DNA from: Patiria pectinifera | Lineage: Eukaryota; Echinodermata; Asteroidea; Valvatida; Asterinidae | NCBI GenBank assembly: GCA_029964075.1 | Contig: CM057149.1 | Coordinates: 26,054,197-26,118,196 of the forward strand | DNA length: 64,000 nt | Direction of reading: 5' to 3' | In this document: in pieces, positions 14,001 through 29,000 of the stretch | Layout of the letters: each line of letters starts with the position of its first letter | How positions within the stretch are numbered: position 1 is the first letter of the stretch | Notes under the pieces: generated by a model | The model's input: only the letters and a program-made list of their open reading frames with translations | What the model was told of the DNA's origin: nothing | Databases searched by the model: none | Position numbers and translations under genes: made by a program

Positions 14001-17000
14001 TAGCTTACACACTGTATCTCACTTGTGAAATGTGTCATAACTGAAATGTTACTCAATGTGAAATGTTGTGCAACTTCTGCAACAGAAGGTGGCGTATTAA
14101 AGTGCAGTTACTCTGTTGTGAATATTCTCCTGAAATCGGCTGCTGGCCACACAACAGGTTTTAAATTTCTGCAGTGTCTGTGCACACAGTGCCATTGATC
14201 ATGTTGATTCTTATGTTTTTAATTTATCATGACTTGACTTACTTGTAAGTGTACATGGGTCACGTCAATTATCTTTGGCGCAGTTCTGAAAAAAAGAAAG
14301 AAAATGCCACAGAGAATCAATTAAAACAGCCACAAATACGATCGTCTGTGCCGGTGCATCCGACTTGAAATAAGGTCAAAGAATGTCAAACCCTGAATTA
14401 GCAACCATTCTTTCAACATGATGTGCCGTTCAAAAAAAATGGATGGGGAAAAAGCTCAAGGGTTACAGTTTAGTCTCCTGTAGAAAAACAAGGTGCACCA
14501 TTTGAAAAGTCAATGTAGGGTTCTTCTCCAAATAACTGAAAACATTTATCCGCATGGGTTTTCCTGAAAACCTGCTCTTCTTGTTAACCTTGTCTCTGAA
14601 TTTTCTTTATTGTTAAAATACCTTTCCAGATTAATAAAACTATTTCCGAAATTCGTTTTGGCCAAATTTGAATTAGACAAATGTTACTCACTTGGAGTTG
14701 TTGTACAGTGACGCCAGCTGGTGTATTGTGGTTTTGATGACCTCGTAACAGCGGTTGATGAAACAAGACAATTCCTGAAAGAAGAGTCAAATCGTGTCAG
14801 TATTTTAGGCCAAGAAATAGTCCTTTACTAGCGGTGGTAACTTTGTTAGATCACAACCATTTAAAGGGAATATACATCATTTGCTTTTGCTGTAATTTTC
14901 AGAAATGGATGGAATTGGGGGGTTGGAAATATATAGCAAATATAGTCACACTGACTTTTTTGAGGTTTTGGGTTCGAAAATGCTATAAAAACCAAGAAAA
15001 ACAATCATTTTCCTGTAGTCTGGTTCCCTGACTCCATTTAAGAAGAAACAGAGCAGTTTACATACATTGGGGAATTGTAAGGTCAGGGAACCAGTCTAGC
15101 TGGCTCGTACCCGTTCATAGGTTTGTAATCGATTGCAAACAAGTGCGATGGTCAATTGGGGCCAGTATTTGAAAAAAAGCCAGTTTTTTCCAATGCTGAT
15201 CGGCCGATCAGCTTTGGAAATTGATACAAAAATACCACTTTTCTTGAAAATGACAGTATACCAGGTGCCATGATTTTACAGGATGCTTTACACTGTCATT
15301 CACTAACCGTCCAGCAAGGTATTTCAAAATGATTTGGTAGTTTTATTTTTTGATGTTTGCAAATGTTGTATTTTCCCTTTAATAGTCACTGGACCACCCC
15401 ATCAGCTGCCTGATATGCCTGAGCACCCTATGGTTGTATGGATTCAGCAGAGAGTAATGACAATGTAATCCCATGAGCGCGAGTGGAACACGGAATAAAG
15501 CAGTGCGTCTGTGTCCCACATGAGGCATTAGTCCGAGTGGTATATTGGACACAATGTTCAAAGAGCACGAGTGGGATAACGAATTTATCTTCAAGCAAAC
15601 TTGACGGACGGTCAAGATGGAACACGCACACTGTACATGGCCTATTCAGGGGTTAACCGGTATTACACATGCATGCAGTGGGAATGGCGCACGCATCTTG
15701 GATTGTTATATCATTTGCTTGGATACTGTAATTTCATTGGTCGAGAACGACCTCGTGCGTGGTCTATAAAAACTTGAATCCTCAATCCTGATTGGACAAT
15801 CCGTGGCAACAAGCCATGCTACAGAAAACCATGTAGCATGGCCACAGCCCATACCGCACTCCGCGTATTACGTTATTTTTAGATGCGCACGCCATTCCGC
15901 ACGGAGCCCATAAAGTGCTCATCAATTGCATCGGTAATGGGCAAAAACCAAATATAATTTCCAGCAAAAAAGGAATTTCAAGAGACTATTAAAGTTGCTG
16001 TCTTCCTTTTTCAGAGAGAAGTTATGTTACCTGCATGAAGGGCATCATGCGACCCATCTGCACCTGGGCTTCACCTTCCTCAAGACCAGTGTCCGGCTCT
16101 GAAAAAAACATCGTTAAAAAAAATCATATTTCTTAACCAAATTCCTGTCTACTCAATGCACAGTTGCTCAAACCACCCCCTTCCTCTGTTCCAAGTTGAT
16201 TTGAAGAATATTTGTGAATCTGCTTCTGTATTTAATAATGTGTGAGATGTTCTGGCGAAATGAGACGGAACTGGGCACAAGCCATAGTGGAGAAAAATGC
16301 CAGAAACTGAATGGGGGGTGATTATTTCCATTTTCAGATTTATTGATACCAATATGTGTATTTAGGCAATTCCACGGTTACTCACGTTACATTTTGATGT
16401 ACTTTTGAGTTTCCTTGGGCTGTAATTACCTACTGAAAAGGTTTAATAACTGTTATCCCCATGGTAGATAGAGTAGACCTAGATCTACCTAAGCACCAAA
16501 GATGGCATCCAGAAAAATGTGTTATGCATGATAAACAAAACGTACGAAATCGGTTACTCACGTTACGAGAATGTAACGTGAGTAACCGTGGAATTGCATA
16601 TTTACATGTATGACCTTTGAAATGTCTACTACACACATTTTAAAGAATATAAAAATGTAGTATAAAAATCGTGGAATAAAAAGTGTTTTTAAGAAAAAGT
16701 AATTGCCATTTCTCAATTGCACTACTACAAAACTCAAAACTTTAAAGGCCTTTCTCTCAGTATTTTACACTTCATGACAGGTTGATAAAGTGCAAACTTT
16801 AAACAGCCATAACTTGTCAACTGAGTGTCCAATTCAAGAACAACTAACAGTATTGTAAGGAGAATTTCGTTCTCTTTCCTAATACCCACAAACCCTCACA
16901 TTAACCTCCGCCCAGTTGTGTCTCATTTTGCCAGATTGCCTCACACATACAATTCAAGATTTTGCAATGCGCATTATTGTGATAACGTTTAGACTTTTTG

Positions 17001-20000
17001 GGGGCCTAATCATACATTAGCCAACTTGTCGATAGATTGCCTACCTCCTTCTCCATAGAACATTACACCTGGGTAGAACTTCATTTCAGCCTACAAAAAA
17101 TAGGAATATGGAATCCACAAATAAAATGGGCTGATTTTTCTTGCAAGAAGGGTTAACAACATAGATCGATGGGGCATACAAAGGGTTATCAATTGTGATC
17201 AGAAGAAAAAAAAACAAAATTAAATATCGCTCATGCTTTGGCCTCCATGTACCGGGTACAAGTACCCTCCAATATTTAAGCGTGATAAAAAAAGTTGGTT
17301 ATACTGGTTTCCCGTACCATATTTCAATTGAGAGATTGGGGACCAGCGCGTAACTTCAACATGCTTCAGCACGCAATGGCCAATGAACTATCCGGATTTG
17401 TAAACATAAAGATCACTGGGTCTGAAGTAGGTTTCAAGAATAGAGCTTGATCATAATCAATTTTTATCATAATAACACACCTCTTGCTGGTTCTTTATCC
17501 TGGTTGGCTGAAACGCGGTTACATGTGGATCACTAATATAGGCTAGTGCATGAAATTTGCATCAGCGTGAACTAGACGCGCGTCGAGACATCGCGCACGC
17601 GTAATTTCCGGAGTATAGTGCCTGATCGGGCACTATAATTAACAGCGTTCTTTTAATTGTTGAATTGCTTATAGTTGAATTGCTTACGAGTTTATTGTTG
17701 AATTAAACAGTTCAGTTGTAAAACCCTGACAAGTTTCTGTTCTCATTTGATATTTTGGACAGAGGTGAGAACTTTATAAAACACATATGGACTGGCATAA
17801 TTCGGTCACTAGTGCATGCCTATGCCCCCCTCGGGCCTGTGAGTGACCAAAACAGGGTGCGGGTCCTACCGGTATATAATAAGACCTTCTTCTGGTAAGT
17901 CACAGTCCTTCGGGGCACATAGAGGTGCACTGGTGACCTCATCGCCAGTCCATACCGGTATGTGTATACTATACCTCATGCTTCAGTGTGTTCATCTCAC
18001 AACAGAGACTGGCGAATACTGTCATCACCTTGTTGAAGATCTGAGGGAAAATAAGAATTTTAAAAAGATCATTTAAATGAACTTACACAAGTATAACCAC
18101 CAAGACACTTCATGGCTCTGCCCCTCTTTATCTAAAGAACATGCTGCAACCCCGCTCTGTCAGGTCACGTCTGAGGTCAACGAGCAATAGTCTTATTGTT
18201 CCCCGGACTCAACTAGCCAGCTAGCTTTTCCTAGCATTCCCCCTCGCCAATATATGAACTTGTGGGGTGCTGTGGTCCAATGGTTACGGTGTTCGACTTG
18301 TGTGCCATGGTACATGGTTCGAATCCTGACGGGGAACATGGTGCTTGTGCTCTTGAGCAAGGCACTTTATCATTATTGCTTCATCCTACGGATGGGACGT
18401 AAAGCCGTAGGTCCCGTGTGTTGTGTAATGCACGTTAAAGAACCCAGTAACACTTATCGCTAGAGAAGGGGTTTGCCCCGGTTTTTCTGGCAGTGGCTGC
18501 AATATGCGCCGCAGCACCTTGCAAAAAAGGTGCTACATAATAGGTCTCAGATTTCTCAATTTTTTTCATTTGCCTGTCTTTAAAAATAGACATAATTACC
18601 AGTGCCTTGAGTACCTAATTGTTGGTAGATACGTGCGCTAAATAAGACTTACTTCCGGATTATCTCAGACAAGAACATGACATCGCACACTTTCAACGGC
18701 ATCGCAAAACGTACAGTTTCTCACCGGCCTTTTCATCCCAGACACACAATTGAGTTTTTTGTTCTCCCCCCAGACCGGCGCCTTTGAATGTCTCACAGAT
18801 AAAGTGCGTCTCATAAGAGTTGTTTATTATTATTTATATTTTAACCCTCCTGCTGTCAGTCCTCTTCCCAGGCATGCATTTTACACAGGCTAGTCACCAA
18901 CAGTCAGATCACATTTCAAGCAAGCACTGTGACTAGTCAAATTCAGTCAACAGACAAAAGCAGGCAACTGGTAGGCACAGCTGGCTTATGAATCGCCTAC
19001 TGTCAAAGCATAGCTGTATCAAGCTACATAAACAGTCACAGTCAATCAATCCTGCTTTATGTACATATATGCTGGGAGTTCTTAACTGTTAAAAACAGTC
19101 ACTCAGCTGATTTTGACTGAAATATAAACTTTGCACAGAATGTACCAGTATGTTTGCCTAGGAGGGTTAAAACACTATTCAAAATAATGTTTATAAACAA
19201 ATTTTGAAGTTGAGAAAGTTTAAAGCAAGTAAAGAATTGGGAAAATGAAGTATGAGTGAAAAGCACAAAACACGCAAAACAAACAAAAGACCAAACCAGC
19301 CAACAAGAAGAAATAAGACAAACTGACCTTATTATCCGTCTTGATCAGCTCCAGGATACTGGTCTGCTCATAAGGCAGGAACTATGAAAAAAAGAAAGAA
19401 AACTAATCAGTAGGACGGTCATGATAAGCCTGATACATGGACATGATAATTACGATATGAAAATATCCCAATACAGTATGTACACTGAGAGTTGCGGTAA
19501 CCATGTGGAATAATGTCTTGTGAGAAGAAGTGTGGTTCTGTGGTTGGCTGTGCAAACTCATCAGTATGCTCTGGTCTTCTCCGGGAACGAACTTCCGAAC
19601 TGTTTCGTGTTTTTGGGGGGGGGTTTTTGGGTGTATTTTGGGTTTTTCACAAGATGGTTTAACCAACCCGACCCAACCCGAAAATTGCAAACGCAAAACC
19701 GAAACCGACCCGGCCCGACTGAAATAATGGAAACACTGACCCGTTCTCAACTGATGTCGGTTTCGGGTCGGTTTAGGTTTCGGTTTCGGGTTGCATGACA
19801 TTACTCCCCACTACCCAACATGTACGTATACAGTTTGGCAGTTATTAAATTGTTTTCCCTACCCTTAAAGAAAGAGGACCTTCTCGTGCTCTCTTTGGGC
19901 CAGTTTCATGGTGCTGCTTATCATTAGCAGAAAAGTCTTGCTCCAGTACATGGACGTTTATTCATCAGATGGGATTTTTGAGTCGGGGTGATGTAAATCA

Positions 20001-23000
20001 AATTACGTTTTGCCCTTCACCGACGTATAAACACTGTATACTCAGTGTGTTACCTCCCGAGTGAAAGTTAGAAAAAATCAATCGGGTGGGACTCGAACCC
20101 ACGACCTTCTGCTTTCTAGTGCAGATGTCTTACGACTTGCCCATCGAGTGGTAAGACATCTGCACTAGAAAGCAGGAGGTCGTGGGTTCGAGTCCCACCC
20201 GAGTGATTTTTTCCAACTTTCCCTTGGGAGGTAACACACTGAGTATACAGTGTTTATACGTCAGTGAAGGGCAAAACCTAATTTGATTGACGTTTATATT
20301 GTTGCATCACTAGTTTAAGCAAATCTTTTTGGTTCAGGTTGTGCTCAGAGTCACTGTGAAAGACAGAAGCCGTGTTAGCAGAAAGTTTTGGGCTCAGCAA
20401 TGCCAATTGGGCTCTGGAGAGAATGTCTTTCCCACCCCCCTTTCGATCAGGACTGTCATATTAATTACCATGCCCAGTTAAAAAGGGACTGCTTGTGCCT
20501 TACTAGTGATGATCAACATTTCCATGGATCCAATAATAGCAATGAACTCAACTTGCTAAACCCATCAGCCGTTCCTTTAATTCACAGCCTCTGGAAGACC
20601 CATAAACACAATTCCTTGACTGTTTGTTAGTGGTTGTTAATTAAGACTTCCTCTGTGAAAAAAAATATACATGTGTCATGCATCAGAGTACCTGAAATAA
20701 ATCTGTGTAGACTATGTCGCCTATGGCGTCATGATGCTTCAGTTGCAATGTCAATGTCAATGTACATATGTACTTGTTCATGAAATCTAGATGGTGATTT
20801 GTGACTACCGGTACTTGGGAGAGCTCGGTGTATATGACACACTGCAATATCACCCCCCCCCCCCCAAAAAAAAACAAAAAAAACAAAATCGGCTGCAGGT
20901 CCACTTTTTTCTCGCAACTGATATTTTAGTTTTACTCAGAATTTGTTATACACATGTATGTGTACGCTATCTTTGGGGAAAAAAATCTTTGGTTACGCAG
21001 AGATAGTTCAACAGGAAATATTTAGCAGAAGCTCCATCATGCACTACTTTGAGTCGTCACATCGCACCTTGCGGTATCTTTTATTGCTTTCTTCAAAATG
21101 ACGGTATGTCAGAAGGAACAATTTCACAGGGAGTTTAGTGTAAATCATTACTACATTGTATCAAGTCAACTTTTTAACAATAATTTGGTCCTAATAAACA
21201 ATAATTCGGTACTAATTACAATTATTTGGTCATAATGGTCATAAATTTGCTATTTGCGGGCCTCTGCTGGGAATTGCCATAATGCAACACAAGAGGCACG
21301 ACATTTGCAAAACAATGGCCCGGGTGGAAGTCATGATCATCATGAGTCAAGCACTAGTGTTGGTGCAAGATGTCCTTAGCGGGGTAGTTCATGATAAGAC
21401 AGCACAGCCTTTGTACCGTCCGCATGGCAGCATTTATGTTCCCATTCACGCACCTGACTCAGTCTACAAATGTACGCACCGCACGCAAAAGAACGTCTCG
21501 GGAATTTGAGCCTACCAGGCTTGGTTTCTTTGCTGCGAAATTGACTGCTTCGTCCACGAGGTCAACATTTCTTTTTCCAACTACGCTTACAGGCTCGCTT
21601 GCAAGCTGTTATTCGTGCAGAAACCACACAAGCTGACGTCACGCATGCATGCAAATGCACACACAATTCTGCTCAGAAATCCCAAGGTATATATCTAGAT
21701 GTCTAGTTATGCTGTAATTTTCAGGCAAAAATTGCACAGAGTTTGTCCAAAAATTATTTTTTTCAAAGATTAGGGGTCATATGATCTTTAACCTATTACT
21801 TTTTCCGAGTTATTAACCATACATTTACATGTATCTTCCACTGTAAAAAAAAAAACAGTCCCACTTTCAATTTCCTTAAAAACAACTTTTCCTCAAATGT
21901 TACTGTCACCGCCATGTGGCTATCAATATGGAGGAAGTCCTTTTTGGGGCAATCGTGTAGTGTAGGGCCCTTCTTTAGTTTTGATCAAATTAGAGTCAAG
22001 GGTTTTTTTTTTCTTCAAAAATGACCTCTCAATTCTAATGACACTTTTTTGTAATAGAAACAGTTTCGTATGGTAGACATTGCGATTATATTCGTACCAG
22101 ACGTGGTTTACGGTTGGTACCGTGCGATTCAGCTTGGTATCGCGCGTTCACGGTACATCATCACGGTGATAACCATCTTTATTTAAAGTGTTGCGTTTTG
22201 TCATTGTCGTCATCACTATACCCCCAAATTTCTCTCAAAAATTCAAAACACTGCCCTCTATGTACATGTACTCAATTGTTATTAATGTCGCCATCTACAT
22301 GTAGTTTGGTAAGTCAAATAAATTAAAAGTGGATTTTGTTGTCTTATATTAAAGGAACGGGGCCCTCCACTGCACGATCGCCAGTATTTGAGCCACATTT
22401 GTGGGGCTATAGCCTGTAGGCCTATCAGACTTACTTGTAAGGAGATGGGATCGAGAGTGAAGTCCCAGGCATCACCGACGGAGCTATCCAAGGCATCCTC
22501 AATGCCCTTTAGCTGAGTGGCGTAGTCCTCCAGGAATTTCCCATACTTCTTCAGTTGAACCTCTCCGACAATTTCTGGGTTTTAAAAAAAAAATTAAGGA
22601 CATGTGAGTGAACACAGCTGATTGGATATCGATAAATTTGTATCATTAATATACTTTTTAAATCATCCTGATTTTATGGTAAATTATATTTAAAGTTCTC
22701 AGCCTCTTACTTCTTTCAGAAGTCAGAAGGCTGTTGGGATTTTCAGCCAAAACTGCACCTTGCAGATTTATTTTTTTTTTAATACTAGCGGAATGCTGTG
22801 CGGCACCCGCCCTCAATCGACGTATTTTTGAGACTGGGTTCATTGTCATGATTGTTTAGTCAGCTTTTGAAATGCAGAAACATTTTTGAGTGTTTTCATA
22901 GAGATAATGTTGTAATATTTTACTATTCAAAATCTCAAAGAAACGCTTTGGAGTGTTTTCATAGAGATAATGTTGTTTTAACTATTCCAAGTCTGAGAGA

Positions 23001-26000
23001 TTCAAATTGGCCAAAAACGCAAAACAAAAAAATTAAAAAATGAATCATTTTTTTCCTGTGCCAACTGTGATTTCCCCATGTTCACAGGTCAGTGAAATTG
23101 GGGCATAGGGGCATGCATACCGGGACATATAACCAAGCCTCTCCATTAACCATTGCATTTTGTACTTGCACACACTTTTTAGGTCTTTTACAAAAAAACG
23201 TGACACACAGACATCAGACATCACACAGACAGACAGACAGACATCAGACAGCGTAGGATCTTTTAATATAGGATGGATAGATATTTCATGTTTACGTGAC
23301 TACGGTACATGTATGTGCCGCGTGAATGTGTGGAAAGTTGCACAAATTTCCTGCTTTACCCTCGATATTTGTGAAACCTTATACAGTTTCCATGAAAGGA
23401 AACAGTGTCTATTTATAGGTTAACCAAAATATTACACTTTTGGGTACCGAGAAAAGCAAATAAGAGCAATGACCTAACGACTGTACAATGAACATGTACA
23501 TGTACTACCATGGTGCAACTTGCAGAGCGGAACCGAGCTACGATGCCGACTGGGAACTCAAAGGACACAACCAGGTTAATTGCCAGGACTCAAGAATTTC
23601 AAGGAAAGCTAGGGAGTTGTAGTGATTGCCAATCTTCCAATGAATTGGTATCCCATCCCGATCATTTAAAAGAACACACAGTGTATGCTAGCCCACAGTC
23701 TGCTACGTAAAAGTCTGCTATTAATATTTGGCATTACCAGTGACAGGTTACAACTACAAGACTATTTTCAGAAATCCTCGTTAAGCGGGTTTCACATTAT
23801 CTTGCAAAATGGATGCTGATCTGACAAACAGCTCTTTCAACAATTTGACGGTGAGCCCACCGTTCAATGACTACACCCAGAGAGTCATAGTGGCCATCAT
23901 GTATCTGATCGTGATCCTTCTGGGAACAATGGGCAACAGTCTGGTCATCCTGGCCGTGATGTTGTCCAAGAAACTTCGTACCACCACCAACGCCTTCATT
24001 GTGAACCTTGGCGTAGCGGACCTGTCAACTTGTCTTGTTCTCCCGTGGTCGGTTGTTGCAACGCTCAGCACAAACGGCTTGCCAGTCGGTGAGTGGGTGT
24101 GCAGCGTGACTGTCGTGGCAAAGGCTACATCTATTGGATGCAGTATGTACACCCTGGCGTTCATCGGACTGCAACGCCTACTGCTGATCAAACGGCCTAC
24201 GACTACCCATCAATTCATCTACACACCGAGGAAGATTGTCGTGTGGCTGGCAGTGGCTTGGTGTATCCCGCTGCTTGTCACCCTCATCCCACCACTCGCA
24301 GACGTGGGTGCGGTAGGGTACAACAAAAAGTACCATCACTGTGGACTTTCATCTACCCATCCCCGCTCCAATGACTATGATCTCATCATAGCTATTGGGT
24401 TATACCCTATCCCTCTAATAACCATCATCGTATGTTATGTTCTCATCTGGATGCATGTCCGCAATCACACTAAGAAGGTGACTGTGCCTAAATCCTCAGC
24501 CAAGTTGATGACCACCCACACGAATGTGGTGTCAGAATCGATAGCTAACATGAAAAGCCAAGCCAAGACATCCACATCTACATGTAGACAAGGAACCCTC
24601 CGCAAATCCCTAATGAGGCGCCGTCAGACCGAGATTAACAAGAACATGTTCTACATCATCTGTGCCTTCATGCTGTGCCTGACTCCATTTATCATCTGCC
24701 TGTTCTTTGACGACAGAAACCCATTCCTACCCTACGCCACCGTGATCCTATTCTTCAACAGTTGCGTCAATCCGCTCATTTTTGCCACCAAACACCGCGA
24801 CTTCAAGACCGTCTTCCATTGCATCCTGCGCCGCAAGTGGGAGGACATCCCAGAACCCTCGGATTCCCTGAAGACGTTGATATCGGTTGAAATGCCACAA
24901 TGTGGTGGGGGCGGTGTGTTCACCTAAAATCTTTGTAGACTTTCGCATTTTAAAATATGATTTTTGTATTTAAACCATTAGGATTATAGGCCTGACTGTA
25001 TCTGTTTTCTTTTTGTGTAATAATTGTGCTTTTCTTATTATCGGTACGCCACTAGGAGGAAATCTACTATGGAAAATCATTTTAAATTTTAACAGCCGCA
25101 ACAAAGGCTGAGCAGTTTGATACTTTCATATCCATGCATCAATTTTAACTTAATGAAGGACACCCACAATGTGCCTGATGTGACATTGACTCAGATACAT
25201 GTAAAACTATTGAAAGTAAAGAACGTGTACATGTAGACTATTTGTAATTTGTGAATTTTTTCGCTCTGTGAATGCTGTATGTTTCGAGAAAACACAACAA
25301 ACATGCATGTAAGCACAATATTCTGAATCTCGATTTCAATTCTAAACTTGCTGAGTCATAGTTTAAATTGTACCCTCTCGTGACACCATCCCGAAACCAG
25401 CATTCAGGGAATGATTCTCATTCAGCCATTTGTCAACCATTCACAGATTCGCCCAATTGCAAACCAACTGCAACTTAGAACGCATGGGGGAGGATTTACA
25501 GAAACATCCAAAAGTGTGTAACTTGTGTCAGTAGTTACTGTATTGCAAACGAACTGAAATAGTGAAGTTGAGCAATAATATTCTTTTGGTGAGCTGGACA
25601 AGTTTCTCCGTAAGATTTTGTTTAAGGTGCATACTGCAACGAAAAAATAATCGGCAGCTGAATATGTATGAGGTATAGTAAAACAAATATAACATGGTTT
25701 ATTTCAGGTAGACAGTCAATAGCTCCCCTCTGTACTGGAAGTTGACAAACTAGTTCCCTCGGCAAATAGTTTGTCAACTTCCAATACCTCGGGGAGCGAA
25801 TATCGACTGTCAACCCTCAAACCATGTTATATTTGTATACTAAAACCTAGTAGGCCTATTATGTTCAATACATGTACATCAGGCTTTCAAGCAGATCCAG
25901 GTGAAAAAAGTAGGAGAACAGTCAGATCAAAATGTTCAAAAAATCAGGACAAATGTAGGACCTTGGAGGAGTAGTTTTTGTTGCTCCTCATCCATGTCCT

Positions 26001-29000
26001 GCAGCATCTTATAAGCCTCATTTGGCATGTTCTGTACTAGTCACAACACTAAATTGTGCTCCATTTTTAACTAAGCTCTTTGAAGTGCAGTTGCAGTGCT
26101 CCTGTCCCCAAGCCCTTCATTGTGTGACTTTATATGAAAAATTGTCAATAAGATTCCATTTTTCGGAGTTGTGGGACAAAAAAAGTAGGAAAACGTAATA
26201 AAAATAGGAATTTCAAGAATAAGGAAGGGAAAAGTAGGAGCCAGGTAAACAAAAAATTATAAAAGTAGGAAAAGTAGGAATACTTGAAAGCCTGGAACAT
26301 TGCGCTAAATGCACCACACACATAGTGACATAGAATACATGTAGATGTAGTAGTCCACAAGCCAATCAAATTGAGGGACTAATCTAAAAACTTTGGAAAA
26401 CTCTGACTGACATTCCAAAACGGTAGCTTTTAGGTGTTTTTTCTCGACCTATCTTAAAGTAAAATTTAAAGTTATCAGCCTCTTACTTTTTCCAGACATC
26501 AGATGGCTGTTGGGATCTTCAGCCTAAATTTTTTTTTTTTTAATATGGATAGAAACGTCATGATGTTCACATGACTACGGTATATGCCCCGTGAAGGTTG
26601 GAAAGTTGCACAATTTTCCTGCTTTACCCTCGATGTTTGCGGAGCCTTTTGCAGTTTCCAAGAAGGAAACAGTGTCAATTTACCAGTTTACCGAAAAATT
26701 ACACTTTTTGGGACAGAAAAAATAAAAAACTTCGAGCGTAATTACCTATCAAATGTACAACGTATGTGCGTACACGTACTACCATAGTGCAACTTGCAGA
26801 GCGGAACCGAGCTGCGATGCCGACCGGGAACTCAAAGGACACAACCAGGTTAATTGCCAGGACTCAAGAATTTCAAGGAAAGCCCAGGAGTTGTGGTGAT
26901 TGCAGATTTTCCAATGAATTGGTACCAGTACATCATCCTGTTTATTGTTTAAAAGGACATGCTAGCCCAATTCTTTTCCCAAACCTCACTAGGCTTTACA
27001 TGTATGCTGAACTAAGAACAAAAATAAATGTCTGCTATTAATATTTAGCCTGGTAATACAGGGCTATTTTCAGAAATCTTTGTTTTAAGCGGGTTTCACA
27101 TTATCTTGCGATATGGATGGCGATCTGACAAACAGCTCTTTCAACAATTCGACGGAGAACCCGCCATTCGAATTCAATGACTACACCCAGAGAGTCATAG
27201 TGGCCATCATGTATCTGATCGTGATCCTGCTGGGAACCGTGGGCAACAGTCTGGTTATCCTGGCCGTGATTTTGTCCAAGAAACTTCGCACCACCACCAA
27301 CGCCTTTGTGGTGAACTTAAGTGCAGCAGACTTGTCAACTTGTCTTTTTCTCCCGTGGTCAGTTGTCGCGATGCTCAGCACAAACGACTTGCTTGTCGGT
27401 GAGTGGAAGTGCATCGTGACTACCGTGCTACAGTCTACAGCTTTCGGTTGCAGTGTGTACACCCTGGCCTCCATCGCACTGCAACGCCTACTGCTGATCA
27501 AATGGCAGACTACTCATCGAGTCATCTGCACTCCGAAGAAGATTGCCTTGTGGCTGGCAGTGGCTTGGTTTATCCCACTGCTTGTAACCATCATTCCACC
27601 ACTCGCAGACGTGGGTGCAGTAGGATACGACAAGAAGTACCGTATCTGTGCATATCCATCTGACCATCCCCGCGCCGATGCCTACGATCTCATCGTAGTT
27701 ATTGGGTATTACCCTATCCCTCTCATAACAATCATCGTCTGTTATGTTCTCATCTGGAAGCAACTCCACGATCACGCTAAAAAGATGACTGCGCCTAAAT
27801 CCTCAGCCCCCCACATGACTGTGGTGTCAGAATCGGTAACTACCGTGAATACCGGTAGTAACCACGCATCCACATCTACAGAAGGAACACTCAGCCAATC
27901 CCACTTGAGTCGCCGTCAGACCGAGATCACCAAAAACATGTTCTACATTGTCTGTGCCTTCATGCTGTGCGTGAGTCCGTTAATGATCTGCATCCTCCAT
28001 GATGCCTGCAACCCATTCTTTCCCTACACATTTGCGGTCCTGCTGTTCAACAGTTGTGTCAATCCGCTCATCTATGCCACCAAACACCGGGACTTCAAGA
28101 CCGTCTTCCGTTGCATCCTGCGCCGCAAGTGGGAGGACATCCCAGAACCCTCGGATTTTCTGAAGACGCTGATATCGGGTGAAAGGCGATTCTGTGGAAG
28201 GGGCGGTGTGGTCACCTAAAAACTTTGTGGACTTTGCATTTTTAAATATGATTTTGTGTTAAAATCTTTTGGATTATAGGCCTGATCGTATCCACTTTCT
28301 TTTTGTGTAACAATCGTACATGTACTTTATTTAAAATCGGTATGCCACTAGGAAGAAATCTAATCTGGATAATTATTTTGAACTTTAACAGCTGCAACAA
28401 CGGCTGAGCAGTTTAATACTCTCATATCCATGCATCAATTTCACAATGTGCCTGATGTGGCCTCGACTCGGATAAAACTACACAATGTACATGTACAAAA
28501 GGTAGTTTTGTAGACCATGTGTAATTTGTGAATTTCTTTTCATTTGAACCAACAAAACCGCTCAAAATCTAAAGACGGTTGCTTCATAAACCTGATGAAG
28601 TTTTAGCTCTGTGAATGCTGTATATTTCGACAAACCACAACAAATATAAACACAATATTCTGCATGTTGATTTAAATTCCAAAGTTGCCAAGTCATATTT
28701 TCAATTGTGCCCTCCCATGACACAATCCCGAAACCAGCATTCAGGGAATGATTCTCATTCAGCCGTTTGTCAACCATTCACAGATTCGCGCAATTGCAAA
28801 CCAACTACAAATTGGAATCCATGGGAGCTGATTCACAGAAACTTCAAAAACCTTCTTTTTATTTCCTTCAAAAATGACACTAACAGCATTCCAGAAGAAA
28901 TAATTTCACAGGGAGTTTAGTGTCAGTACTATCTTTAAACCAAGTAAGATTTTCACAATAATTTGGTCAGTTAGTTTTTGGATAGCTGCAAATAAACTGT

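Noticed and set aside
20083..20205. Functional tRNA genes
   Set aside because: A and B boxes are present but the anticodon loop does not fold cleanly and the copies lie within inverted-repeat elements, so they are called tRNA-like.
23871..24191. Minus-strand frame recurring in all three GPCRs (also 27181 and 35126)
   Set aside because: Antisense shadow of TM1-TM3, conserved only because the GPCR codons are.
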